From positions 868,001 through 932,000 of the forward strand of contig NZ_CP034179.1 of assembly GCF_003860345.1 (NCBI RefSeq): a DNA stretch of 64,000 nt, written 5' to 3'. Source of the stretch: Caenibius tardaugens NBRC 16725. GTDB taxonomy: Bacteria; Pseudomonadota; Alphaproteobacteria; Sphingomonadales; Sphingomonadaceae. Numbering within the stretch: the first letter of the stretch is position 1; each line of letters begins with the position of its first letter. The notes under the pieces are model-generated. The model was not told the origin of the DNA. It did not search any database and saw nothing but the letters and a program-made list of their open reading frames with translations. Both the position numbers and the translations under genes were made by a program. Positions 17,298 through 26,511 of this stretch are shown here, piece after piece.

Positions 17298-17937
17298 AAG
17301 CTAAGCTTGAATCAACCCACGCGCGCGGTGTCAACCAATTCGTCCACGCCTCCCAGCCTCGCTTCGGCGGGGCTTTTTATATTAGCCAGATCGGCGGCAG
17401 GATAAAAATTCAACACCTCTTGCGAGTCAATCTCAAAATATTAATCTTTGCTCGTCACGGCGTTGAGCTGCTAAGGGGGCACGCCTCCGTCGTGGCATCC
17501 ATTCATCCATTGTAGTGCGACCATTCAAACTTACATTGCTGTAGGTTGCGGTAGTGTGCGCTGGCCCCCTCACGTGCGCTGCCGCAGCCACGGGCATGAA
17601 TTCCCCTAATCCCGGCGTCGAGGCCCAACTGTGGAGGCTCTCATTTTTCCACTTTATTTCAGATCATTGCGGGGTTAACAGGGTGTGCTTCGGCGGCGAG
17701 GGCACGATTCCTCAGTGGAGGTCGTCGAAGCAACTTTCCTCCTAGCGTGCTATTGTGCTACGGTCCTCTCGCTGCGGCGACACGAGGGACTCCACTCCCA
17801 TGGGCATAGTTGCCGCAGCAACTCCTCCACATATGAAAACCCCGCCAGAGCGGGGTGGAACAAAGCGGGGGGATTTCCCCAGACGGTACTGTCAGAGCAA
17901 CATGGCAGCGGACGCGCGGGGATGGTAACTCCAGTGA
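17298..17937. other. Gene-free stretch between IS remnants
   Basis: 640 bases with no credible reading frame. There is a short GC hairpin CCCCGC-CAGA-GCGGGG at about 17842, possibly a terminator relic. Composition is mixed. It probably represents decayed insertion-sequence or plasmid DNA; I recognise nothing specific. Confidence 0.4.
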
Positions 17938-18130
17938 ATGCCTCGCAAATCCCGCGCTCTTCCGCCCAGCCCGTTCCGACGGTTCAATTCATCACCCGAG
18001 GTAATCCGCCTCGTGGTGATGATGTATGTGAGGTTTCCGCTATCGCTGCGGAATGTCGAAGACCTCCTGTTCGAACGCGGTATCGATCTTTGTCATGAAA
18101 CCGTGCGGTTCTGGTGGAACCGGTTTGGCC
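17938..18130 (+). pseudogene. IS6 transposase N-terminal fragment
   Basis: Reads PSPFRRFNSSPEVIRLVVMMYVRFPLSLRNVEDLLFERGIDLCHETVRFWWNRFG, the N-terminal third of the IS6 transposase with some substitutions. It stops where the left terminus of copy C starts at 18131. This is the second of three truncated-then-intact tandems. Confidence 0.85.
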
Positions 18131-18954
18131 GGTGGTGTCAAAAGGATGGCCCCACCCTCCCCGCGCCGTTAACCTGAGCGGATGAGCAAGACACCAAATC
18201 CGTTCCGGTACTTTCACTCATCGCCTGAGGTGATCCGCCTCGTGGTGATGATGTACGTCCGGTTTCCCCTGTCGCTGCGGAATGTCGAAGACCTGCTTTT
18301 CGAGAGAGGGATCGATCTTTGTCATGAGACCGTGCGCCTTTGGTGGAATAGATTTGGTCCTCTCTTTGCAGCCGACATCCGCCGCCAGCGTGTGCAACGA
18401 ATGCGTGGTTTTCGGCACTGGCGCTGGCACCTTGACGAGATGTACGTCCGATTGAACGGCGAGATGGTTTATTTGTGGCGCGCAGTTGATCATGAGGGCG
18501 AAGTTCTCGAAAGCTACGTGACCAAGAAACGGGACAAATCTGCAGCTTTGCGCTTCATGAAGAAGGCGCTGAAGCGTCATGGTCAAGCTGACAAGATCGT
18601 CACTGATGGGCTGCGTTCTTATCCCGCTGCGATGAAAGGACTGGGTAATCTCGAGCGCCGCGAGATGGGGCACTATCTCAACAATCGGGCCGAAAATTCA
18701 CATCTACCCCTCCGGCGACGAGAACGCGCCATGCAACGTTTTCGGCAAATGAAATCGCTACAAAAATTCGCCGCGGTCCACGCTTCACTCACCAACCACT
18801 TCAACTCGGAACGTCACCTCGTCGACAGACAGACATTCAAACTTCGCCGCTCGGCAGCTCTCGCCGAGTGGCAATCGCTTATGGCATGAACCTTAACTCA
18901 GGTTTGGGCTCACTTTGCTAAACGGAGAGCAGTTCGCAACGGACTGACACCACC
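18131..18954 (+). mobile_element. IS6-family element, copy C (complete, 824 bp)
   Basis: Left terminus GGTGGTGTCA at 18131 and right terminus TGACACCACC ending 18954, here a perfect 10-bp inverted repeat. Flanks GTTTGGCC and TATAACTT do not match, so there is no target duplication. Confidence 0.92.
18182..18889 (+). CDS. IS6-family DDE transposase, copy C
   Basis: 235 residues with the same architecture as copy B. Asp in HLDEMYVRLNG, Asp in VTDGLRSY and Glu in NNRAENSH are all present. Differences from copy B are scattered substitutions such as GHYLNN for GRYLNN and a C-terminal LAEWQSLMA. With perfect terminal repeats this is the best candidate for a still-active copy. Confidence 0.93.
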   Translation: MSKTPNPFRYFHSSPEVIRLVVMMYVRFPLSLRNVEDLLFERGIDLCHETVRLWWNRFGPLFAADIRRQRVQRMRGFRHWRWHLDEMYVRLNGEMVYLWRAVDHEGEVLESYVTKKRDKSAALRFMKKALKRHGQADKIVTDGLRSYPAAMKGLGNLERREMGHYLNNRAENSHLPLRRRERAMQRFRQMKSLQKFAAVHASLTNHFNSERHLVDRQTFKLRRSAALAEWQSLMA

Positions 18955-19064
18955 TATAACTTCATTCATGAGCGCTGTGTCCCCCGTCAGTGTCCGTCGT
19001 CAGAACATTTGACGCATTTTGCGACGTAAATTATCGGAGAGCGGGCCTCGTCTGGGGTTTGATA

Positions 19065-19604
19065 TTAAGCGGCGAGCTTGCGGTGCAGCAAGCGCCGATG
19101 TTCGATGGCCTGTCGTTTGATCCTTTCGCGCTGTTTGATGATGGCCGGTGCCCTGCCGAAGTAGGCATCAGCGGGCGTCACGTTGCCGAGGCTCTCATGG
19201 TATCGGCGGTGATTATAATGGTCGATGAAGGCCTCGATCTGGGCGTCCAGATCGCCGGGCAGGAAGTAGTTTTCGAGCAGGATGCGGTTTTTCAGGGTCT
19301 GGTGCCAGCGCTCGATCTTGCCCTGGGTCTGCGGATGCATCGGAGCACCGCGGACATGGGTCATCTTGTTGGCCTCGATATATTCGGCCAGTTCGCTGGC
19401 GATGTAGCTCGGGCCGTTGTCGCTGAGCAGTCGGGGCTTGTGCAGCACCGTGGCGCTGTCGCAGCCGGAAGCCGCCAGGGCGAGGTCCAGGGTGTCGGTC
19501 ACGTCCTCGGCCCGCATGTTGGTGCACAGGTTGGGCTGCGCCCGCCTTCGGCCCCCAGGCATTGATGTAGCGCGAGAAGTCGTCAAGCACGGTCGACAGG
19601 TACC
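19065..19604 (-). pseudogene. IS3-like transposase (integrase core) remnant, frameshifted
   Basis: The C-terminal part in one frame reads LLSDNGPSYIASELAEYIEANKMTHVRGAPMHPQTQGKIERWHQTLKNRILLENYF and ends YHESLGNVTPADAYFGRAPAII, i.e. the second catalytic Asp and the Glu of an rve-type core. Upstream, LSTVLDDFSRYINAW (first Asp) is in a different frame. A short GC-rich insertion (about 19532-19556) separates it from LCTNMRAEDVTDTLDLAL. The 5' end is cut at about 19604, next to the Rieske gene. Family IS3 is likely, from the YHESLGN-TPAD motif. Confidence 0.8.
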
Positions 19605-19622
19605 TGACACCTCCCTTTGCGG

Positions 19623-20723
19623 CTATAGGTCGTTACGTTCCCGGTCCTCCTCGCTGTTGGTACGATCAGGCGGCCTCGGCATTCCGCGCACGTTATATGC
19701 CGCCCTGGCGCGATCCGTATGCCGGCGCGAATTGTAGAACTGGCTATACCAGGTTCGCAGCTTGTCGTAGGGGCCGTCATGCAGGATTTGTAAAATCGTG
19801 AGCGCCGGCCTCTTGTGCGTCCAGACCTCGAAATCCTGCGAGAAGGCCAGCCGGCTCTGCTCCTGAAAGGCGTGCGCCATGGCGACATCCTCATCGGTCG
19901 CCCGCTCGTGCGGCGACTTCACGATCAACGCGTGCCAGACCCGGATCGATCCGTCGTCCACCGGCGTGTGCGCGATCAGAAAATAGCTGGGATAGCGGCC
20001 GAGCATCTCGGTCAGGAGCAAGCCGGGGCCATGATAGACGGCATCGATGCATAGTATCGTGTCGTCCGCTGTCAGACTTGTTCGGCTGACGCCTCCCTCG
20101 CGGTGGATGGCGCGATGCCCGTCGATCTCAAGCTCGAAATATCGCACGGTCTGGCCATGGATCGGCTCCTGGTGGGCGATGTCGGCCATGTTGTCGATGA
20201 TCTCGACCGGGTGGCGATCGAGCACGCCGAAATCGTCGAAGCGCCAGCGTACCCACGCCGGATCGTCCCAGGCGGCGAGCACGGGAAGGTCCCAATCCGG
20301 TCCTTCATCGTCTGGATCGTGCCAGACGAAGACAGCGCCCCATTGTTCGACCACCCGCCAGCTCTTGATCCGTGCGGCGGATGGGATCTTGGCGCCCCGC
20401 GCATAGGGGATATCGATGCAGCGCCCTTCCGCGTTGAAGCGCCATGCATGATAGGGGCAGCGGATGGTGTCGCCTTCGATCTGCTTGCCGTCGCGCACGA
20501 CATAGGATGTGCTGTTGCGTGCGAGGTGTGTGCCCATGTGCGGACAATAAGCGTCGATGAGGATTGGCTTCCCGCTCTCCGCACCACGATAGAGAACAAG
20601 TTCGCGGCCGAAGAAACGCACCGCCTGAGGCTTCCCGTATTCGAGCGTCGACGCATCGGCCACCATGAACCAGCCACGCGGAAAATCATGTGTGCCGAGG
20701 CGGTAGTCCCGCGATCTGGTCAT
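19623..20723 (-). CDS. Rieske non-heme iron oxygenase, KshA-like alpha subunit
   Basis: 366 residues from ATG at 20723 (MTRSRDYRLG); upstream in-frame Met codons lack the conserved start context. Rieske [2Fe-2S] site: CPHMGTHLA and, after about 20 residues, CPYHAWRFN (C-x-H ... C-x2-H). Non-heme iron site: NMADIAHQEPIHG gives D-x2-H-x4-H. Length and motif spacing resemble 3-ketosteroid 9-alpha-hydroxylase oxygenase and related single-subunit enzymes. It adds oxygen to a ring substrate using electrons from a separate reductase; none is encoded nearby. It is divergent from two SnoaL-like genes. An IS3 relic lies just past its 3' end and may have removed a downstream partner. Substrate unknown; a steroid-like or polycyclic compound is inference. 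Confidence 0.92.
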   Translation of the reverse strand: MTRSRDYRLGTHDFPRGWFMVADASTLEYGKPQAVRFFGRELVLYRGAESGKPILIDAYCPHMGTHLARNSTSYVVRDGKQIEGDTIRCPYHAWRFNAEGRCIDIPYARGAKIPSAARIKSWRVVEQWGAVFVWHDPDDEGPDWDLPVLAAWDDPAWVRWRFDDFGVLDRHPVEIIDNMADIAHQEPIHGQTVRYFELEIDGHRAIHREGGVSRTSLTADDTILCIDAVYHGPGLLLTEMLGRYPSYFLIAHTPVDDGSIRVWHALIVKSPHERATDEDVAMAHAFQEQSRLAFSQDFEVWTHKRPALTILQILHDGPYDKLRTWYSQFYNSRRHTDRARAAYNVRGMPRPPDRTNSEEDRERNDL

Positions 20724-20966
20724 CCGTTTTTCCCTTTCCATTCCCGTGTCGGGAGATTGGCGGAACAGGCCTGCGCCAGACAGCGCCGCGATGGGCAAAA
20801 AGCATGTCGTTTCCACACAGAGGCATGGCTGGCGGCGGCATTCATGCGCTGACTTGCCTCGCTCTTTGCGCGCTTTGGTCGTCCCATGCGCAGAGCCCTG
20901 CTGCCTATGATCCGCCGATCAGGTGCGATCCGTGAGGGATCGGCAGGCGGGAGCAAGCAGACGACT

Positions 20967-21485
20967 ATGAAAGTTTATCCGGAAAGCGAAGTGCGCGCGG
21001 CGTGGGAGAATGTGCTTGCCACGCGTGAGAAGATCGGGCGCGGCGAGGCCGATTGGGGCGATGTTGCCGAGCATTTCACCGAGGACGCCGTCTATATCGA
21101 TGCGGTCTGGGGACGCTACGTCGGCCGTGAGGCGATCAGGGCATTCATGCACGATTGCATGGTCGGCTTCGAGGATTGGCGCTTTCCAACGCTCTGGACG
21201 CTTGTGAAGGACAACCTAGTGGTCTGCGCGTTCTGGTCGCGCGTACCAGGCACGAAGCCGAACGGGAACTATGCCGATTGCCTGTGCTTCAGCGTCGCGA
21301 TCTACGCGGGTGACGGGCAGTTTTGCTACGAGACCGATGTCTTCAACATGGCCGAACTGGGCGTGCTGGTGGAGGAGGTGGGCTGGTCGCCGCCGGCTCA
21401 CAGCTTGCCCGTGCCGGAGAAACCCGACCGCAACCAGCTTCCACCCGATCGGCCCGAAATTGGGCATTGGGGCTTGGCCGTCTGA
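20967..21485 (+). CDS. SnoaL/NTF2-like protein
   Basis: 172 residues from ATG at 20967 (MKVYPESEVRAAWENVL). Typical cone-fold pattern: an N-terminal helix pair, WGDVAEHFTEDAVYIDAVWGRYVGREAIRAFMHDCM, then strands DNLVVCAFWSRVPG and CFSVAIYAGDGQFCYETDVFNMAEL. The family includes cyclases, isomerases, hydratases and dioxygenase beta subunits. It is divergent from the Rieske gene and 36 bases ahead of a second SnoaL-like gene. Probably an enzyme acting on the Rieske product or its precursor. Confidence 0.85.
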   Translation: MKVYPESEVRAAWENVLATREKIGRGEADWGDVAEHFTEDAVYIDAVWGRYVGREAIRAFMHDCMVGFEDWRFPTLWTLVKDNLVVCAFWSRVPGTKPNGNYADCLCFSVAIYAGDGQFCYETDVFNMAELGVLVEEVGWSPPAHSLPVPEKPDRNQLPPDRPEIGHWGLAV

Positions 21486-21521
21486 CACCCAGAAGCTTTT
21501 TCAAACATTTAGGAGTATTGT

Positions 21522-22076
21522 ATGAGTGACCAACAGATCGATCTCGGAAAGCTTGCCTATGCTGGCGCGTTGGCAGCTGCCAGGGGATGGCAGGATTTGC
21601 TGCCGGGTAAGACCATCTATCCGCGCGATGAAGTCGAAATTGCGTTCCAGGATTACGCCGAACGCGCGAACATGGATGACTGGGATCATTGGGCGGACAT
21701 CTTTACCCCGGAATGCCTTTATGTGGACCATCATTTCGGCGTGTTCCACACCGCCAAGGAAGTGGCATCCTGGATGACGCCACTGATGGCGACCCAGCCG
21801 GAGATGCGCTTCATCCCCGAATGGCATGTCGTGATGGGTAATCTTGTGGTGAACTACAACTGGAACCGCTGGCCCAATCCAGAAGGCAGCGCGATCGATT
21901 ATGGCGAATGGCGCAACCCGGGACCTACGGCGGATTATCGCTATCAGTTTCCCTGCGTTACGCTGAACATCTACGGCGGCAACGGGAAGTTCTGTTACGA
22001 GGAGGATCTCTATAGCCCCGCAGCTTATCTCGAGATTCGCGATACCTGGCGGCGCGATATGGGAATCGCGGATTGA
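21522..22076 (+). CDS. SnoaL/NTF2-like protein, second copy
   Basis: 184 residues, ATG preceded by AGGAG at good spacing. Same fold and motif order as its neighbour (DDWDHWADIFTPECLYVDHHFGVFHTAKEVASWM, later NIYGGNGKFCYEEDLYSPAAY), but well diverged, so the pair arose by an old duplication. The conserved DWxxWADxFTxD segment carries Asp and His candidates for acid-base chemistry. The two may form a heteromer. The hairpin at 22081 ends the unit. Confidence 0.87.
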   Translation: MSDQQIDLGKLAYAGALAAARGWQDLLPGKTIYPRDEVEIAFQDYAERANMDDWDHWADIFTPECLYVDHHFGVFHTAKEVASWMTPLMATQPEMRFIPEWHVVMGNLVVNYNWNRWPNPEGSAIDYGEWRNPGPTADYRYQFPCVTLNIYGGNGKFCYEEDLYSPAAYLEIRDTWRRDMGIAD

Positions 22077-22080
22077 AAGG

Positions 22081-22113
22081 GATGGGCCCGCCTGTCGTAC
22101 GGGCGGGCCCATC
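22081..22113. terminator. Strong hairpin between convergent genes
   Basis: GATGGGCCCGCC (22081-22092) and GGCGGGCCCATC (22102-22113) form a perfect 12-bp GC-rich stem with a 9-base loop. No long T run follows on either strand. It sits exactly between the ends of the SnoaL-like gene and the phosphotransferase gene and probably ends both transcripts. Confidence 0.8.
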
Positions 22114-22119
22114 GGGTCT

Positions 22120-23475
22120 TCAATACTCTATCTGGCGATAGGCCATGTCGCCCATCGCATTCGCCCAGATGCACTGACGCCGCGTGGCGAGTGCGAGCAG
22201 GCAGGCCATGAAGCGAACCGTTTCGGTATCGTTCGACATGGTGCGGGCCGAGCGGCACGCAGCTTGCATTGCGGCATCGATATCGAGGCACGAGACACCC
22301 AGCACTGCTTCGAGCGCCGCTTGCTCCTCACGTGCTAGGCGCTCGACACCGACAGCATCCAGATCCCGCAAATAGCGCGCAAGAGTCGCGATGCCCTTGG
22401 TGCGTTCGATCAGATAAGGGTCCGACAGGGCTGGCCCGATCGCGTTTTCGAGGTCGTGAACGACGAAGTCGTAAATCGGGATCGCTCCGGCCGCGCGATG
22501 GCCCGCCTCGCATTCCAGCGGCGGGGTGTCGATGCCGTGCGCCTTGGCCAACATGCAGGCCAGCGTATAGGCGACCGATTGCCGGAAGCTGAGGATGACG
22601 GCGAGATTCTGGTTGGTCGATGGATGCGACAGGCCGAGGTTGAGCCCCACGAACCAACGCGTCAGGACGAGGATGACCATCGCATCGAGCGCGCGCCGGT
22701 CGACGCTTACACCACACACAGTCTCGTAATTGCGGATATGGTCGAGCGCATAGCCGAACGGCGCACCGAGCGAGCGACACAGGATCGCCGCAACGTCTTC
22801 CAGCGGATGCCCCATGTGCACGACCTCCCAATCGAGCAGGGCGGTAACGTTGCCCTGCTCATCGAACAGGAAATTGCCCGGGCCGATATCGCCATGCACC
22901 AGGCAGGCCCGCCCATCGGGATCGGGGATGTGCTGAGCGAGCCAGCGCAGTGAAAAATCGATAAGGGGGTCCTTTGGCGTGTCCGGGCGATCGTACATTT
23001 GGGCGAGCGTGCCCAGATCGCTTTCCACCGCGGACCTGACGGTCCCGAGCGCAGCGAAGTCCGGCAGGCCAATTTCACCCGGGCGGAGCGTATGGAGTTT
23101 GGCGATCTGGTGCATAAGATCGCGCTGGATGCAGGCCTGCCGTTCGGCATCGGGCGTGACTTGATAGTGTGTCGCGCCATCGACAAACGTCATCAGCATC
23201 GCGTTGTTCGTTGCACTATAGGCAAGGATTCCGGGCACGCGCGGGCCAGCGTCACCCAGCGCGCCGATGACCCGATGCTCCCGTTCGAGCGTGAAGCCCG
23301 TGCCGGACAGCGGCCCGTCGCCATTGTCGAGGCGCAGGATGAACTTCTCTCCATCGGGCGTGCGGACAACGAAGCTCGTTCGCGATCCGCCGCCGGGAAT
23401 GAGATCGAGCCTGGCATCCTTGCCCAGCGTCTCGCTCGCCCAGGCAGTGAGCGTGGCGATAGGGGGATTCGTCAT
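22120..23475 (-). CDS. Aminoglycoside-phosphotransferase-fold kinase-like protein
   Basis: 451 residues. Small lobe: GGGSRTSFVV (loop) and KFILRLDNGDG. Catalytic segment LVHGDIGPGNFLFDEQGNVTALLDWEVVHMGHPLEDVA contains the H-x-D-x4-N brahma motif and the metal-binding DWE. A long helical C-terminus follows. COG3173-type relatives often neighbour acyl-CoA dehydrogenases and lipid or steroid catabolic genes and may phosphorylate a hydroxylated substrate. Its start overlaps the stop of the DUF7064/7065-like gene by 4 bases, so they are co-translated. Confidence 0.9.
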   Translation of the reverse strand: MTNPPIATLTAWASETLGKDARLDLIPGGGSRTSFVVRTPDGEKFILRLDNGDGPLSGTGFTLEREHRVIGALGDAGPRVPGILAYSATNNAMLMTFVDGATHYQVTPDAERQACIQRDLMHQIAKLHTLRPGEIGLPDFAALGTVRSAVESDLGTLAQMYDRPDTPKDPLIDFSLRWLAQHIPDPDGRACLVHGDIGPGNFLFDEQGNVTALLDWEVVHMGHPLEDVAAILCRSLGAPFGYALDHIRNYETVCGVSVDRRALDAMVILVLTRWFVGLNLGLSHPSTNQNLAVILSFRQSVAYTLACMLAKAHGIDTPPLECEAGHRAAGAIPIYDFVVHDLENAIGPALSDPYLIERTKGIATLARYLRDLDAVGVERLAREEQAALEAVLGVSCLDIDAAMQAACRSARTMSNDTETVRFMACLLALATRRQCIWANAMGDMAYRQIEY

Positions 23476-24482
23476 CGCACCACTCCGGCCGCGATGCGGG
23501 ATTGGCGCCAGAGGGGAACGCTCCAGAGATCCTGCTCCTCACCGAAGACAGGGCCGCAAGGAAGCTCCCAGCGCATCAGGTAATGATGGCTGAGCAGCTT
23601 CGGATAGGGGGTGTAGGAGAAGCGATTAAGCGGTGTGCCATGGCCCGCCAGCCTCCGTCCTGCCTCGTCCTCCAGCTCGAACGCGATATCGGACAGGCGC
23701 CCGGCGACATGCTTCACTCGCCGTGAACCGCGGACGACATCGTGACGGATGCCGTCTATGCTGAGATAGCCCTTGTATATCTCCTCGTCAGTGTCCGCCG
23801 GTCGGGAAAACGCTAGGAAGGCGACCTGTTCGCTCTCGCCATGGCAATAGCCCATCCGCACGTCGTCGCCAATCTCGCGCGGGCCCCAGGAACGATCGCG
23901 GATGCCGAAGCAATCGATGGGATAGCGATGCCCGTCGATTTCGACATAGCCACTGTAGCACCCAGGTTGATCGACATGTCCCTCGAACAAGTCCGATGTT
24001 CCGCGGCGGTCGGTAAGGTCCGGCGCCGTCGTAGCAGTGAAACGGAGTGCGACCGTGGCGCGTGGGTTCCTGAATTCCATCTCGTAGTCATATCCGGGCC
24101 GGAGCACGTACAGGCGGAAGCCGTTGTCCAATGTCAGGTCGCGCAGATCAAGGCGGCCGAGCACCGGCCGATTGACGTCATACTGGAACAGCGGCGCTTC
24201 CCAAGGGACAGCCGTGTCACCGATCCAGACGATACAGCCGCCGCCATAAATGCCCATTGCCGGGCGGAACCAGTGGTAGAGATAGACGGTCAGCGCATGT
24301 TCGGGAGCCCAGGCGCCGAACCAAACTGCTTCAGTCCAGTTCAGTGTCTCTGCGGGCCAGAGATGGAAGCTGTCGATCGAATCCCCGGTCACGAACATCT
24401 GGTGCACCTTGCTTGAATCCTTAACAGACGTCGACGCCATCGCCAGCGAAGCGCGGTCGGATTCCCTCGCATTCGGTTCCAT
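23472..24482 (-). CDS. DUF7064/DUF7065-like protein of catabolic clusters
   Basis: 336 residues from ATG at 24482 (MEPNARESDR); a start at MAST 14 codons later is possible, while the extension to 24641 lacks a ribosome site. Largely beta-sheet: WTEAVWFGAWAPEHALTVYLYHWFRPAMGIYGGG, ALRFTATTAPDL, GYVEIDGHRYPIDCFGIRDRSWGPRE, YKGYLSIDGIRHDVVRGSRRV. The RDRSWGPR block and two-domain beta layout resemble lipocalin-like AttH/DUF7064-7065 proteins found beside APH-type kinases. Biochemical role unknown. Coupled to the kinase; a TetR regulator lies upstream. Confidence 0.7.
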   Translation of the reverse strand: MEPNARESDRASLAMASTSVKDSSKVHQMFVTGDSIDSFHLWPAETLNWTEAVWFGAWAPEHALTVYLYHWFRPAMGIYGGGCIVWIGDTAVPWEAPLFQYDVNRPVLGRLDLRDLTLDNGFRLYVLRPGYDYEMEFRNPRATVALRFTATTAPDLTDRRGTSDLFEGHVDQPGCYSGYVEIDGHRYPIDCFGIRDRSWGPREIGDDVRMGYCHGESEQVAFLAFSRPADTDEEIYKGYLSIDGIRHDVVRGSRRVKHVAGRLSDIAFELEDEAGRRLAGHGTPLNRFSYTPYPKLLSHHYLMRWELPCGPVFGEEQDLWSVPLWRQSRIAAGVVR

Positions 24483-24637
24483 GCTCGGTCTCAGCGCCGT
24501 CGACAGGCTTGGAAGTAGAGAAAGGCAGCTCCAAACGCCGCGACAATAAGTAGCAAAAAGCGTCGCAAGGCGGAGGCTGTTAGCGCCGCCGTTTCCGTAC
24601 GAGCGAAGGTCCGATTGTACGGAGCGGGGACGTGCCT

Positions 24638-25303
24638 TCAACAGGTCCGTTCAATGAATTGCCTGATTTGCCTCGCCATCATCAGGACGGCCACGTCGAA
24701 ATCGACATCCCATCCATGGACCGCCAGACGATAGTTAAACTCGTCGAGCTGCATCAGCAGCAGGGAGGCCATGACGCGTGCTTCCCGGCCCGCAGTACTA
24801 TCCTGCATGGCCAGCGCAAAGGCCGCAATCCCTTTTGCCAGCACTTCGATCACGCCGACATGCATGCGTTCAATGGCGTCGAATCCGTTCGCCTCGATCG
24901 CAACCGCTTCCTTCATCACGGTAAAGAGCGCGCGATGGCGCCCATAGACCGCGATGCGGTGGCGCAGCCAGTCGGCTATCTCCTTCTCGCTTGGATGGCC
25001 GAGGCGTGCCAACTCCTCCCACAGTGCCCAGACCTCGGGCATCACCTGTTCGCACAGCGCGCTCGCGATCGACCACTTACTGTCGAAGTGACGATAGAAG
25101 GAAGTGCGCCCCACGCAGGCATTCGCGATGATCTCCTCGACCGAGGCCGCCGCATAGGAAGTGGTGGAAAAGACGTTTTCCGCCGCCTTGAGGAGGCGTT
25201 CGCGCGTGGCCTGCTTCTGTTCGCGCTGCAGCCGTGTCGGCCCGGCGGACCGCGCGTGGGTCCGTCGTGCCGATGAAATCGCGTCGCAGGCGGCGGTGTT
25301 CAT
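24638..25303 (-). CDS. TetR-family repressor
   Basis: 221 residues from ATG at 25303. N-terminal HTH: ATRERLLKAAENVFSTTSYAAASVEEIIANACVGRTSFYRHFDSKWSIASALCEQV, the canonical TetR pattern ending in FYRHF. The helical C-terminal ligand domain shows no recognisable specificity. A basic, low-complexity leader precedes the HTH. It lies upstream of the DUF7064/7065-kinase pair on the same strand and is divergent from an AraC gene. It likely controls the catabolic unit. Confidence 0.93.
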   Translation of the reverse strand: MNTAACDAISSARRTHARSAGPTRLQREQKQATRERLLKAAENVFSTTSYAAASVEEIIANACVGRTSFYRHFDSKWSIASALCEQVMPEVWALWEELARLGHPSEKEIADWLRHRIAVYGRHRALFTVMKEAVAIEANGFDAIERMHVGVIEVLAKGIAAFALAMQDSTAGREARVMASLLLMQLDEFNYRLAVHGWDVDFDVAVLMMARQIRQFIERTC

Positions 25304-25458
25304 GACCGCTGCTTGCCACAAATACGCAGGCCTGTCTCCTCCCACGCTTGATAGCGAAAAATAATGGTGGTACACAGTGTTCCACTGATAGCGCAGTTTT
25401 AAAAATGGGCGGCCAAACCCGCATCGCGGATGGATCGCGACAGGGGAGGAACGACGCG

Positions 25459-26511
25459 ATGGGCAAGCTCAAGCATGTTTCGCGGTTGCGATGCGAGGAG
25501 GTGCCGGTCGACCTCCTGATTGCGCTGCTCGGGTGCGTCGCAAAAGTCGGCGGCGATGCGGATAACGTCATGCGCGATGCGGGCATGACCTGCTCATTCC
25601 GCGACTTGAAGTGTCGCCGGGGCTGCACGATTGAGGAGTTCACGCGAGCCAATCGCTTGTGCAACGAATATCTGCGTGGACACATCTTCGCCACCACCGC
25701 TTGCCCGACACTGACCGAGCAGCAATTCGACCTGCTCGCCAAATGTCTCGTCGCCTGCTTCGATCTGGAGGAGGTCCTGCGCACGATGGCCACGTTCTTC
25801 GCGATGTTCGAAGGAAGGATCGGTGAAGTGCATTTCGAGGTGTGCGACGAGCGGGTTCACCTCCACATCAACCCGCCGCGCCGGGAGAAGAACGAGGCAG
25901 GCTTCCTGGTCGATATCTACGGATACGCGATCCTGCAGATATTTCTCGGCTGGTTGCTGGATGAGCAGGGAATTTTCGATGAGGTCGAACTCATCTATCC
26001 CCAGCCGACAGACGACAATGTCCATCTCGGACTGTTCGATTGCCCCATCGGCTTCAATCGGCCGAGCAACCGATTCAGCTTCAAAAGCAGTTTTCTCGCA
26101 CAACCGATTGTCCGCGATCAGGCAAATCTCACGAAGTTGCTTGCGGATTTTCCGTTCAACCTCATGCTCGACGAGGAACAGCGCAAGCTGAGCGACCGCG
26201 TCTATACCGCGATGATGAACAGCTACATGCGAAGCCGCACATTGCCGGCCATCGACGACGTGGCGAAACTGTTCCGAACCTCGACCTGGACCCTGCGTCG
26301 ACGTTTGGCCGAGGAAGGAACGGCCTATTCCGCGATCAAGAAGAAGTGCCAGCTCAACCTCGCGACCGAATTTCTTAAGCGGTCCGAAATGACCATCGAC
26401 GAGATCGCGGATATTGCCAATTTCAGCGATGCCAACGCTTTTCGCCGGGCTTTCCATCAGTGGACCGGGTGCTCGCCGACGGCCTACCGCAAGGAACTCC
26501 TCGCGGTTTAG
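25459..26511 (+). CDS. AraC-family regulator (OruR/ArgR-like architecture)
   Basis: 350 residues from ATG at 25459 with GGGAGG 8 bases upstream; the longer frame from 25348 lacks one. Residues 15-200: AraC-type sensor domain (VPVDLLIALLGCVAKVGGDADNVMRDAGM..., later HFEVCDERVHLHINPP). Residues 255-345: double HTH (VAKLFRTSTWTLRRRLAEEGTAYSAIK; MTIDEIADIANFSDANAFRRAFHQWTGCSPTAYRK). Divergent from TetR. Its stop overlaps the stop of the convergent epimerase gene by a few bases. Confidence 0.93.
   Translation: MGKLKHVSRLRCEEVPVDLLIALLGCVAKVGGDADNVMRDAGMTCSFRDLKCRRGCTIEEFTRANRLCNEYLRGHIFATTACPTLTEQQFDLLAKCLVACFDLEEVLRTMATFFAMFEGRIGEVHFEVCDERVHLHINPPRREKNEAGFLVDIYGYAILQIFLGWLLDEQGIFDEVELIYPQPTDDNVHLGLFDCPIGFNRPSNRFSFKSSFLAQPIVRDQANLTKLLADFPFNLMLDEEQRKLSDRVYTAMMNSYMRSRTLPAIDDVAKLFRTSTWTLRRRLAEEGTAYSAIKKKCQLNLATEFLKRSEMTIDEIADIANFSDANAFRRAFHQWTGCSPTAYRKELLAV

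Noticed and set aside
17685-18098. 137-codon plus-strand frame upstream of IS6 copy C
   Set aside because: It runs across noncoding DNA into an IS6 fragment read out of its frame; no support for translation.
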